The notes under the pieces are model-generated. The model saw only the letters and a list, made by a program, of their open reading frames with translations, made no database searches and was not told the origin of the DNA. Shown here one piece after another: positions 1 through 5,587 of a DNA stretch of 5,688 bases; position 1 is the first letter of the stretch; the number at the start of each line of letters is the position of its first letter. The position numbers were made by a program, and so were the translations under genes. Location: NCBI GenBank assembly GCA_028705905.1, contig JAQWCP010000116.1, positions 1 through 5,688 of the forward strand, written 5' to 3'. Origin of the DNA: Oscillospiraceae bacterium. GTDB taxonomy: Bacteria > Bacillota > Clostridia > Oscillospirales > Oscillospiraceae.

Positions 1-206
1 CCCACGCCGGTGGGACCAGAGAGCAACGCAAGATTGATCTTCGTTTTTTCCTGTCCGCTTGTGGGGCTTACGCTTTCTGCGGGCACACCAGAGGGCGTGA
101 CAGACGGCTCTGCAGAGGGCGTCTGCGTGCCATTGCCGCAGCCGGCAAGTACCGAAAGCATCATAAGGGATGCAAGCAAAAGGGACAGCCATTTTTTTGT
201 TTTCAT
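1..206 (-). CDS. Lipoprotein, probable ABC-transporter substrate-binding protein (N-terminal part, cut by window edge)
   Basis: The first 68 codons and two bases of a 69th are present; the gene continues beyond position 1. Seen: a classical type II signal peptide with basic start (MKTKKW), hydrophobic core at about residues 7-21 and lipobox L20-A21-G22-C23, so the mature protein should begin at a lipidated Cys23 and sit on the outer face of the membrane. Residues 25-52 are a Ser/Thr/Pro-rich linker. From about residue 55 the globular domain begins with KINLALLSGPTGVG, which resembles the first strand and glycine loop of NMT1/TauT-like periplasmic binding proteins; that family call is an inference from few residues. 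The start at 206 is preceded by AAAGGA on the minus strand, about 10 nt upstream, and by a near-consensus promoter at 298-326. The gene is divergent from the LCP gene. The lipoprotein nature is secure; the transported substrate cannot be told. Confidence 0.8.
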   Translation of the reverse strand, partial: MKTKKWLSLLLASLMMLSVLAGCGNGTQTPSAEPSVTPSGVPAESVSPTSGQEKTKINLALLSGPTGV

Positions 207-239
207 CCAAATCCATTCCTTTCATTTCTATCGCATTTC

Positions 240-290
240 ACTCCAAATGGCACAAACCCAGACCAACCCAATATCTCCCATCTTTGGAGT
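240..290 (-). promoter_or_regulatory. Possible structured 5' leader of the lipoprotein mRNA (8-bp dyad around a G-rich core)
   Basis: ACTCCAAA (240-247) and TTTGGAGT (283-290) are perfect inverted repeats enclosing 35 nt. In the minus-strand transcript the enclosed stretch has four G runs of at least two (GGG, GGG, GG, GGG) close together. The predicted transcription start (about 291) lies at the very base of the stem, so the stem would cap the 5' end, leaving the ribosome site at about 217-222 outside it. No known riboswitch class was recognised. The function is unknown and the folding is inferred by eye. Confidence 0.4.
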
Positions 291-297
291 TATCTGT

Positions 298-326
298 AGT
301 ATATGCGTTTCATTTTTCCTTGTCAA
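298..326 (-). promoter_or_regulatory. Sigma-A-type promoter of the lipoprotein gene
   Basis: On the minus strand a perfect -35 box TTGACA (321-326) is followed after exactly 17 bp by TATACT (298-303), five of six matches to the -10 consensus. Transcription would start near 291, giving a leader of about 85 nt before the ATG at 206. This is one of the best promoter matches in the window. Confidence 0.8.
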
Positions 327-330
327 GATT

Positions 331-393
331 ATTGCATGTTTTGGTCCATCCATCGCCTGATTGCGTACCATTGTGTGCCATATTGTATGCCAT
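331..393. repeat. Degenerate tandem repeats in the divergent control region
   Basis: Two adjacent 12-mers, ATTGTGTGCCAT (370-381) and ATTGTATGCCAT (382-393), differ at one base. A third, more diverged copy, ATTGCGTACCAT (360-371), overlaps the first by two bases. A further ATTGCATG lies at 331-338. The common core is ATTGYRTR. The cluster sits between the minus-strand -35 box (321-326) and the plus-strand -35 box (450-455), where a transcription-factor site serving both genes would be expected. Binding is inference; no regulator family is recognised. Confidence 0.45.
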
Positions 394-449
394 TTCCCCG
401 GGACAATTCCTTGCCGTTTTTGTCAAATGAAAACTTTTTGTAACACCTC

Positions 450-478
450 TTGTGAAATAATGTCAAAGTGTATATAAT
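450..478 (+). promoter_or_regulatory. Sigma-A-type promoter of the LCP-pepF unit
   Basis: A perfect -10 TATAAT (473-478) is preceded by 17 bp and TTGTGA (450-455, four of six matches to TTGACA). Transcription would start near 485, about 64 nt before the chosen LCP start. TGTCAAA occurs at 421-427 and again at 461-467, on both sides of the -35 box and 40 bp apart. Beyond these signals and the repeats at 331-393, the gene-free stretch 207-548 shows nothing else I can support. Confidence 0.65.
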
Positions 479-532
479 TTACTCCAACTGAACTTGCCGC
501 GACAGTCGGGTGTTTCAGAAAATGAATGCAAA

Positions 533-539
533 AGAAGGA
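533..539 (+). promoter_or_regulatory. Ribosome binding site that decides the LCP start
   Basis: AGAAGGA lies 9 nt upstream of the ATG at 549. The in-frame alternatives upstream, GTG at 510 and ATG at 522, lack any purine-rich site at suitable distance, so translation from 549 is preferred. Confidence 0.7.
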
Positions 540-548
540 TCGATTACC

Positions 549-1586
549 ATGCACAAACGAAACTCAATTTTCATACGTATCTTAAAAGGATTGTATATTT
601 TCGTTGTCATCCTCTCCGCGTTGATTGTGGGCGCATTTTGTACATACAAAGTCATGGTTCGTCCACCGGAAATGGAGATGCCGTCGGCCCCCGTTCAGGA
701 ATCGGCCCCCCTTTCCGTGGATGGTGAGGAACCAAATACAACAAAAGCCCCCACGGCCGGACTGGTCCGAAAAGAAGGGGTCTATACGTTCCTAATTTTC
801 GGAATGGACGACGGAAGCGGAAATACCGACACCATTATGGTAGGCTCATATGATACCATCCACCAAGCGGTGCATGTCATCAGCATCCCCCGGGACACGA
901 TGATTGAAACCGACCGGGCCAACAAAAGGATCAACGCTGTCCACGCCTCAGAAGGCGTTGCTGGCCTGGAACAGGAATTGTCCAACATGCTTGGCATCCC
1001 CATTGATTTTTATGTAAAGGTCAATTTGCAAGCATTTGTCGCCATTGTCGACGCTGTGGGCGGCATCGACTACAATGTCCCTGTGGACATGGATTATGAA
1101 GACCCTGCCCAGAACCTATATATCCACTTGAAAGAGGGCATGCAGCATTTGGACGGGCAGAAGGCCCTCGAGATGGTACGCTGCCGCAGTGCTTATACCA
1201 ACCAGGACCTTGGCAGAATGGAGACGCAGCAGGGTTTCCTTTCTGCATTGGCTTCCAAGGTGCTCCGGCTTGGCAACGTGACAAAAGCCCAGGAATTTGC
1301 CTCTATTTTCAGCGAATATGTGGAAACTGATCTGCGTCTGGAAAACATTGTTTGGTTTGGGGAGCAGATCCTGGGCCTGGATATGGAGAACCTGACCTTT
1401 GAAACCATCCCCATCCATAGCGCCAGCTATGTGTATCAGCACCGTGCCTATGTGACGCTGGACATGGAAAATGTTGTGAAAACTGTCAATGAAAAACTAA
1501 ATCCTTACACCATCGATTTAAAATCCTCTGATTTGGACATGATGAGTGTGATAAACGGCCAAATCATGCATAGCCGCGCCTCATAA
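549..1586 (+). CDS. LCP (LytR-CpsA-Psr) family wall-polymer transferase
   Basis: A 345-residue single-pass membrane protein. LCP enzymes move lipid-pyrophosphate-linked glycopolymers (teichoic acids, capsule, other wall polymers) onto peptidoglycan on the outer face of the membrane; the polymer used here cannot be told. Seen: a short basic N-terminus, a transmembrane helix at about residues 15-33 (N-in), a Pro/Glu/Ser-rich linker to about residue 75, then an LCP domain from about 78. Family hallmarks follow in order: FLIFGMDD (81-88), NTDTIM (92-97), SIPRD with the phosphate-binding Arg115 (112-116), KRIN (126-129), DAVGGID (168-174), LDGQKALEMVRCR (201-213), and D220 with R223 and Q227/Q228. 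About 100 C-terminal residues follow without a recognised extra domain. The length fits the compact members. The gene is preceded by a promoter at 450-478 and followed 43 bp later by pepF on the same strand. Confidence 0.93.
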   Translation: MHKRNSIFIRILKGLYIFVVILSALIVGAFCTYKVMVRPPEMEMPSAPVQESAPLSVDGEEPNTTKAPTAGLVRKEGVYTFLIFGMDDGSGNTDTIMVGSYDTIHQAVHVISIPRDTMIETDRANKRINAVHASEGVAGLEQELSNMLGIPIDFYVKVNLQAFVAIVDAVGGIDYNVPVDMDYEDPAQNLYIHLKEGMQHLDGQKALEMVRCRSAYTNQDLGRMETQQGFLSALASKVLRLGNVTKAQEFASIFSEYVETDLRLENIVWFGEQILGLDMENLTFETIPIHSASYVYQHRAYVTLDMENVVKTVNEKLNPYTIDLKSSDLDMMSVINGQIMHSRAS

Positions 1587-1618
1587 TGCGGCTTCGGTAT
1601 AAAACCCAAGACCTGGAA

Positions 1619-1624
1619 GGGAGG
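1619..1624 (+). promoter_or_regulatory. Strong ribosome binding site of pepF
   Basis: GGGAGG ends 5 nt before the ATG at 1630. The 43-bp gap after the LCP stop contains no promoter or terminator I can support, in line with co-transcription. AGCCGC (1572-1577) and GCGGCT (1588-1593) form a small dyad across the LCP stop codon, but no T-tract follows. Confidence 0.75.
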
Positions 1625-1629
1625 CCTCT

Positions 1630-3429
1630 ATGGCAGACCAAACTGTGCGCGCCCGGGCGGATGTTCCCGCGGAAGACCGCTGGGCCATTGAAGATTTATA
1701 TCCCACTGACGACGCCTTTCTGGCGGAATTTCAGGCGGTGGAGCAAGAGATCCCCCGTTTCTCTCCTCAATTTGTAAACACGCTTTCCCAGTCGCCCCAG
1801 CAGATTGCCCATTGTCTGCAAACCTTATTTGCATTGGAGCAGCGCTTGGAGCGTTTGATTGTCTATGCCAACCAAAAGCTTCATGAGGACACTGCCAACA
1901 GCGTGTATCAGGATTTTTCTGACCGCACCACCCGGCTGTCCGTTCAGTTTAGCCAAACGGCCGCTTTCCTGGAGCCGGAGTTGCTGTCCATCCCGGAAGA
2001 GACACTGCAGACATTTTTAAAATCGGAGCACCTCGCCCCATACCGGCGCACCATAGAAGAGGTGGTGCGCAACCGTGCTCATATTCTTTCTGCTCAGATG
2101 GAGCAGCTTCTCTCCTCCGCCGGTGAAATGGCCGGTAGCCCCAGCGACATTTTCAGCGCCTTTACAAATGCGGATTTGAAGTTTCCCACCATCACAGACG
2201 AACAGGGGCATCCCGTGGAACTGACAGAAGTCCGTTATGTTCCCTTTCTGAAAAGTCAAAGCCGCAGGGTGCGCCGCGAGGCGTTTGAAGCTCTGTTTTC
2301 CACTTATGGCAGCTATCGCAACACGCTGGCCACTACGTTTTCTGCCAATATCAAACAGAGCCTTTTCTTTGCCCGGGCACGGGGGTTTCAAAGCACCCGG
2401 GAAGCTTCGCTGTTTTACAGCCGGGTTCCCTTGGACGTCTATGACAACCTGGTCAAGACAGTCAACGCCCATTTGCCTCTGTTGCACCGATATGTGGCCC
2501 TGCGCAAGGAGTTGCTCCAGGTAGACGCGCTGCATATGTATGACTTATACGTTCCCATGGTTCCGGATGTCACCATGGAATTTCCCTTTGACAAGGCCAA
2601 GGAAACGGTGATCGAGGGCCTTGCCCCCTTGGGAAGCGCATACCAGGACACATTGCGTCAGGCATTCCAAACCCGCTGGATCGATGTGTATGAAAACCGG
2701 GGCAAGCGGGGCGGCGCATATTCCTGGGGCGCATATGGCGTCCATCCCTATGTATTACTCAACCACAAGGAAGATTTAAACGGCGTCTTTACGTTGGCCC
2801 ATGAAATGGGCCACGCCCTCCATTCCTATTATTCTGACCATGCCCAGCCATACCAGTACGCCGGCTACAAACTCTTTGTGGCAGAGGTCGCCTCCACCTG
2901 CAATGAATCTCTTTTGATCCGGTATCTGTTGGATCATGTGGATGAAAAATCCCAGCGGCTCTATTTGATCAATCACTTTTTGGAAGAGTTTCGCGGCACT
3001 GTTTTCCGTCAGACCATGTTTGCTGAATTCGAGCAAACCGTGCATGAGTTGCTGCGTGCTGGCGAATCTCTCACGGCAGAGCGCCTTTGTGCTGTATATC
3101 GCAAGATAAACCAGGTTTATTTCGGTCCTGATGTCATACTGGATGACGGAATCGAAATGGAGTGGGCCCGGATCCCCCACTTTTACACGCCGTTTTATGT
3201 CTATCAATATGCAACCGGTTTTTCCGCAGCCATCGCGCTGTCTCAGCGCATTTTGGAGGAAAACGGCGCGGCGGATTACCTTTCCTTCTTGCAGGGCGGC
3301 TGTTCCAAAGATCCCATTGACTTGCTCAAAGGTGCCGGTGTGGACATGACCACCCCGGCCCCCATCGAACACGCCCTCTCCCTCTTTTCCACGTTGCTGG
3401 ACCAAATGGAAGAGGCTCTTTCAAAATGA
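1630..3429 (+). CDS. pepF: Oligoendopeptidase F (M3 family zinc metallopeptidase)
   Basis: A 599-residue protein, the usual length of the PepF branch of peptidase family M3. It hydrolyses short peptides inside the cell, with roles in peptide nutrition and clearing of signal-peptide or protein fragments in related species (family knowledge). Seen: an N-terminal helical region with the typical opening (DRWAIEDLYPTDDAF, 16-30), and the catalytic zinc motif HEMGH at 391-395, with His391 and His395 as ligands and Glu392 as the general base. The third ligand Glu419 is in FVAEVAS (416-422), and the substrate-contacting IPHFYTPFYVYQYATG segment (515-530) carries His517, Tyr519, Tyr523 and Tyr525. No signal peptide or membrane helix is present, so a cytoplasmic location is expected. 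All key residues are intact and the frame is unbroken. The start at 1630 is fixed by GGGAGG 5 nt upstream. It is the second gene after LCP and ends at a strong terminator. Confidence 0.96.
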   Translation: MADQTVRARADVPAEDRWAIEDLYPTDDAFLAEFQAVEQEIPRFSPQFVNTLSQSPQQIAHCLQTLFALEQRLERLIVYANQKLHEDTANSVYQDFSDRTTRLSVQFSQTAAFLEPELLSIPEETLQTFLKSEHLAPYRRTIEEVVRNRAHILSAQMEQLLSSAGEMAGSPSDIFSAFTNADLKFPTITDEQGHPVELTEVRYVPFLKSQSRRVRREAFEALFSTYGSYRNTLATTFSANIKQSLFFARARGFQSTREASLFYSRVPLDVYDNLVKTVNAHLPLLHRYVALRKELLQVDALHMYDLYVPMVPDVTMEFPFDKAKETVIEGLAPLGSAYQDTLRQAFQTRWIDVYENRGKRGGAYSWGAYGVHPYVLLNHKEDLNGVFTLAHEMGHALHSYYSDHAQPYQYAGYKLFVAEVASTCNESLLIRYLLDHVDEKSQRLYLINHFLEEFRGTVFRQTMFAEFEQTVHELLRAGESLTAERLCAVYRKINQVYFGPDVILDDGIEMEWARIPHFYTPFYVYQYATGFSAAIALSQRILEENGAADYLSFLQGGCSKDPIDLLKGAGVDMTTPAPIEHALSLFSTLLDQMEEALSK

Positions 3430-3433
3430 CAGG

Positions 3434-3477
3434 CATCAAAAAAACTGCGGGAAATCTTTCCCGCAGTTTTTTTGATG
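3434..3477. terminator. Bidirectional intrinsic terminator between pepF and htrA
   Basis: The arms 3434-3454 and 3457-3477 are perfectly complementary over 21 bp, with a GC-rich upper stem (CTGCGGGAAA with TTTCCCGCAG) and a lower stem of seven A paired with seven T. Read on either strand, the GC hairpin is followed by a run of T, so it can stop both pepF (stop at 3429) and htrA (stop at 3500 on the minus strand). Confidence 0.95.
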
Positions 3478-3499
3478 GATGGAACAGACATGCCTTCCT

Positions 3500-4846
3500 C
3501 TAGAACCCAAATCCACTGTATGGATTATTATAATCGTAGCCGCCATTCCCGCCCGGCAATTGTCCTTGCTGGCCGTTTCCTGTGGCATCTGTGGTCTCTG
3601 TCGTTTTTGTCGTATCAGTAGATTGGGTCTCTTCATCAAACGTAAGCGAAAGGGTCAAGGTCTCCCCGTTGCGCCAAATCGTCAGGTTTGTGGTCTCCCC
3701 TGCTTTAAATGTCTTCTTTGCGCTGACCAGTTCATCAGCCGTGGTCACTTTCGTGTCTCCAATGGCTGTGATGATATCCCCTTGCTTCAATCCCGCTGTT
3801 TCAGCGCAGCTGCCTGCCTGTACCTCATTGACACAGGCGCCCATCTGCAAATGATACTGTTGAGCCACAGCCTCTGTCACGGTAGATACCGAGATCCCCA
3901 TAGATGGCCGACCTGTGACCCGGCCATTTTGCAAAATATCTTTCGCCAGATCCAGCACATCATTGATTGGAATGGCAAAGCCCAGCCCCTCAATTTCACT
4001 GGAGGCGTACTTGGCAGAAACAATGCCGATGACTTCTCCATACTCGTTAAACAGTGGCCCGCCGGAATTCCCTTCGTTGATGGCGCAGTCCGTCTGAATC
4101 ATATTGTAAGGTGTCCCGGAAATCGTCACAGAACGGTTGAGGGCGCTGATGACACCTTGGGTATAGGTAAAGGTCAATTCACCCAAAGGATTGCCAATGG
4201 CCATCACCGCTTCTCCCACGTTCATCTGTTCAGAGTCACCCAGTACAACCGGTTTCAGCCCCTTGGCTTCCAGTTTTAATACCGCCACGTCATTGTCCTC
4301 GTCATACCCAACCAACGTTGCGCTGTATTTCGTTTCATCATACATGGTCACCTGAATGGAGCTTGCGCCCTCCACCACATGGTAATTTGTCAAAATATAG
4401 CCATCTTCACTGATAATGAATCCGGAACCTGTGGCAACCCCGGACACCCTTTGCCCAAAAACATTGGTCCCTGTCACTTCCGTAGAAATGCCCACGGTAG
4501 AATTGACGTATGTGGCATACACCTCTGGCAGCGTCATCTTCTCGCCTGTTGCAACCTTTGTGGTGTTGAGCTGGACGGGGTCCCGCTGCCCCATCTGTAA
4601 TGTTGTGCTGTTTCCTTGGTTGCCCCGAATAATGGAATGGACCACCCCACCGCCCGCAGCACCCAGCACCACCACGCAGGCCAGAATAACCGCAAGCCAC
4701 TTTTTCCGCTTCTTGTTTCGGCGGGCCGGCCCGCCATCACTGGCTTCTGCCGTGTGGAACACCGGATCCACCCGGTATTGACTGCTGTCGAGCGGAATGT
4801 GGTCTTCATTTCCATCGCTATGGTCAAACGGATATCCATTATACAT
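3500..4846 (-). CDS. htrA: HtrA/DegP-like membrane-anchored serine protease with one PDZ domain
   Basis: A 448-residue S1C-family protease of the extracytoplasmic face that degrades misfolded exported proteins (family knowledge). Seen: a 49-residue acidic-then-basic cytoplasmic tail ending in RRNKKRKK (42-49), a transmembrane helix at about 50-70 (N-in), and a linker to about 105. The trypsin-like domain has the triad His156 (TNYHVV), Asp186 (DNDVAVL) and Ser261 (GNSGGP). A PDZ domain spans about 312-404, with peptide-binding loop SMGIS (315-319). The tail from 405 is Thr/Asp/Glu-rich, then Gly/Asn/Tyr-rich, and ends GFGF. The triad is complete, so it should be active. Oddities: Cys254 where many homologues have Ala, and Cys338 and Cys347 in the PDZ domain. 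The start at 4846 has AAGGAGTGA 6 nt upstream. It is convergent with pepF and lies 118 bp downstream of the ArsC-like gene. Confidence 0.95.
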   Translation of the reverse strand: MYNGYPFDHSDGNEDHIPLDSSQYRVDPVFHTAEASDGGPARRNKKRKKWLAVILACVVVLGAAGGGVVHSIIRGNQGNSTTLQMGQRDPVQLNTTKVATGEKMTLPEVYATYVNSTVGISTEVTGTNVFGQRVSGVATGSGFIISEDGYILTNYHVVEGASSIQVTMYDETKYSATLVGYDEDNDVAVLKLEAKGLKPVVLGDSEQMNVGEAVMAIGNPLGELTFTYTQGVISALNRSVTISGTPYNMIQTDCAINEGNSGGPLFNEYGEVIGIVSAKYASSEIEGLGFAIPINDVLDLAKDILQNGRVTGRPSMGISVSTVTEAVAQQYHLQMGACVNEVQAGSCAETAGLKQGDIITAIGDTKVTTADELVSAKKTFKAGETTNLTIWRNGETLTLSLTFDEETQSTDTTKTTETTDATGNGQQGQLPGGNGGYDYNNPYSGFGF

Positions 4847-4888
4847 GTCGCGTCACTCCTTCATCCGTAATCTTAATTTACATGCAGT

Positions 4889-4917
4889 ATCTTACCTTGT
4901 TTTTATGACCATTTCAT
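4889..4917 (-). promoter_or_regulatory. Candidate weak promoter of htrA
   Basis: On the minus strand ATGAAA (4912-4917) and TAAGAT (4889-4894) are separated by exactly 17 bp; each matches its sigma-A consensus at four of six bases. Transcription would start near 4882, giving a leader of about 36 nt. The weak boxes suit a regulated or activator-dependent promoter, but chance cannot be excluded in AT-rich DNA. Confidence 0.35.
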
Positions 4918-4948
4918 GAAGAAAATGAAAAGATTTTGAAACATTTTC
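4912..4948. promoter_or_regulatory. Overlapping inverted repeats upstream of htrA (possible operator)
   Basis: TTTCAT (4912-4917) and ATGAAA (4925-4930) form a 6-bp dyad with a 7-bp spacer that covers the candidate -35 box. GAAAATG (4921-4927) and CATTTTC (4942-4948) form a 7-bp dyad with a 14-bp spacer just upstream. The position fits a binding site for an envelope-stress regulator, since htrA genes are often stress-controlled, but no specific regulator motif is recognised and AT-rich DNA yields such dyads easily. Confidence 0.3.
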
Positions 4949-4964
4949 CCTTACACATCATACA

Positions 4965-5300
4965 CTACTCCCAGGTTTTCCAAATATCCGGATCGTATCC
5001 CACGGTGGCCTTTTTCCCATTGCGCACGATGGGGGTACGCAGCAATTTGGGTTCCTCTAACAGTTTTTCAATCTGATCTGTTTCATAGGCAAGGTACTGT
5101 AACAAGGCAGCGCCTTCCGTTTTGGGGTCAACAAGCTTCTCTATGCCGCCCACCGCCGCTTTCACTGACTCCAGCTCTTTCCGGCTCATCCCATAGCGGG
5201 GTAGGTCGATCATCTGTACCTTGATGCCCCGTTCTTTAAAATAGCGCTGTGCTTTTTTCGTATCAAAACATTTATTCTTCCCAAAAATCTGAATATTCAT
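4965..5300 (-). CDS. ArsC/Spx-family thioredoxin-fold protein (arsenate-reductase-like)
   Basis: A 111-residue cytoplasmic protein of the ArsC/Spx/YffB group. Seen: the opening strand and active-site loop with Cys11 in KNKCFDT (8-14), a helix KKAQRYFKERGI (15-26), a YGMSRKELE segment (36-44), and the cis-proline motif LLRTPIV (86-92) with Arg88 and Pro90, then VGYDPDIW (100-107). The length is standard. Position 14 is Thr, so there is no Spx-type CxxC switch. Of the arginines that bind arsenate in plasmid-type ArsC, only one (Arg88) has an obvious counterpart, and no arsR or arsB is near. A true arsenate reductase is therefore doubtful; a thiol- or glutathione-related role is possible. The start at 5300 is preferred because AAGGAGC lies 8 nt upstream; an extended frame to 5390 would begin upstream of the promoter's transcription start. 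Confidence 0.88.
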   Translation of the reverse strand: MNIQIFGKNKCFDTKKAQRYFKERGIKVQMIDLPRYGMSRKELESVKAAVGGIEKLVDPKTEGAALLQYLAYETDQIEKLLEEPKLLRTPIVRNGKKATVGYDPDIWKTWE

Positions 5301-5307
5301 ATGACCC

Positions 5308-5314
5308 GCTCCTT
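5308..5314 (-). promoter_or_regulatory. Ribosome binding site that decides the ArsC-like start
   Basis: On the minus strand AAGGAGC lies 7-8 nt upstream of the ATG at 5300. The in-frame upstream ATGs have no comparable site, and the family's proteins begin at this methionine with a short strand leading into the active-site cysteine. Confidence 0.75.
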
Positions 5315-5361
5315 CCGCCTCATTCCTCATAGACGCAGCATAATTTGTTCCGCTTTTTCCT

Positions 5362-5390
5362 ATATTAATGGAAAAGCCCCTTTTGGTCAA
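5362..5390 (-). promoter_or_regulatory. Sigma-A-type promoter of the ArsC-like gene
   Basis: On the minus strand TTGACC (5385-5390, five of six) is followed after 17 bp by TAATAT (5362-5367, four of six). Transcription would start near 5355, about 55 nt before the ATG at 5300. It may also supply read-through transcription into htrA, because I see no terminator between the two genes. Confidence 0.65.
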
Positions 5391-5456
5391 GAAGCGCTCC
5401 CTCTTCCCTGCCCTGAGCTTTCATAACAAAAAATTTTCGATTTCTCCTTGATTTTG

Positions 5457-5485
5457 TTGACGTGGTTTTGAGAAGCAGGTATGAT
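5457..5485 (+). promoter_or_regulatory. Sigma-A-type promoter of the zinc-ribbon gene
   Basis: TTGACG (5457-5462, five of six) is followed after 17 bp by TATGAT (5480-5485, five of six). An A/T-rich stretch at about 5421-5456 lies directly upstream and could act as an UP element. Transcription would start near 5492, leaving a leader of about 96 nt before the ATG at 5588. Confidence 0.75.
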
Positions 5486-5492
5486 AGACATG

Positions 5493-5533
5493 TCCGATTC
5501 CAATCGGAACGGGCCTTGGCGTATCCAACGCCA
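5493..5533 (+). promoter_or_regulatory. Two consecutive dyads in the leader of the zinc-ribbon gene
   Basis: TCCGATT (5493-5499) and AATCGGA (5502-5508) are a perfect 7-bp inverted repeat with a 2-bp centre lying at the predicted transcription start. TGGCGT (5517-5522) and ACGCCA (5528-5533) form a second 6-bp stem with a 5-nt loop. The first has the form of a repressor operator as well as an RNA hairpin. Neither is followed by a T-tract, so they are not terminators. Confidence 0.4.
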
Positions 5534-5576
5534 CATGTCCCCAAATTCCTGCCCGCCTTCCCGGGTCAAACAAAAC

Positions 5577-5582
5577 AGGAGG
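5577..5582 (+). promoter_or_regulatory. Consensus ribosome binding site of the zinc-ribbon gene
   Basis: A perfect AGGAGG with a 5-nt spacer to the ATG at 5588. This is the main reason to accept a gene of which only about 100 bases are visible. Confidence 0.8.
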
Positions 5583-5587
5583 CCTAT

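Noticed and set aside
461..466. Minus-strand TTGACA as a second -35 box
   Set aside because: The sequence 17 bp downstream (TTACAA) matches the -10 consensus at only two of six bases.
510..548. Earlier GTG (510) or ATG (522) start for the LCP protein
   Set aside because: Neither has a ribosome site, whereas AGAAGGA is 9 nt before the ATG at 549, which gives a normal short basic N-terminus before the membrane helix.
1572..1593. AGCCGC/GCGGCT dyad over the LCP stop as a terminator
   Set aside because: The stem is only 6 bp with a 10-nt loop and no T-tract follows; pepF begins directly afterwards with its own strong ribosome site.
3479..4279. Long plus-strand open frame opposite htrA
   Set aside because: It lies wholly antisense to a protease gene with an intact catalytic triad, has no ribosome site or recognisable motif, and is explained by codon bias on the other strand.
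4935..4966. Plus-strand TTGAAA followed by CATACA as a promoter
   Set aside because: The -10 match is poor and transcription would run antisense into the ArsC-like gene with no plus-strand gene to serve.
5301..5390. N-terminal extension of the ArsC-like protein by 30 residues
   Set aside because: It would start upstream of the predicted transcription start (about 5355), lacks a ribosome site and extends beyond the usual N-terminus of the family.
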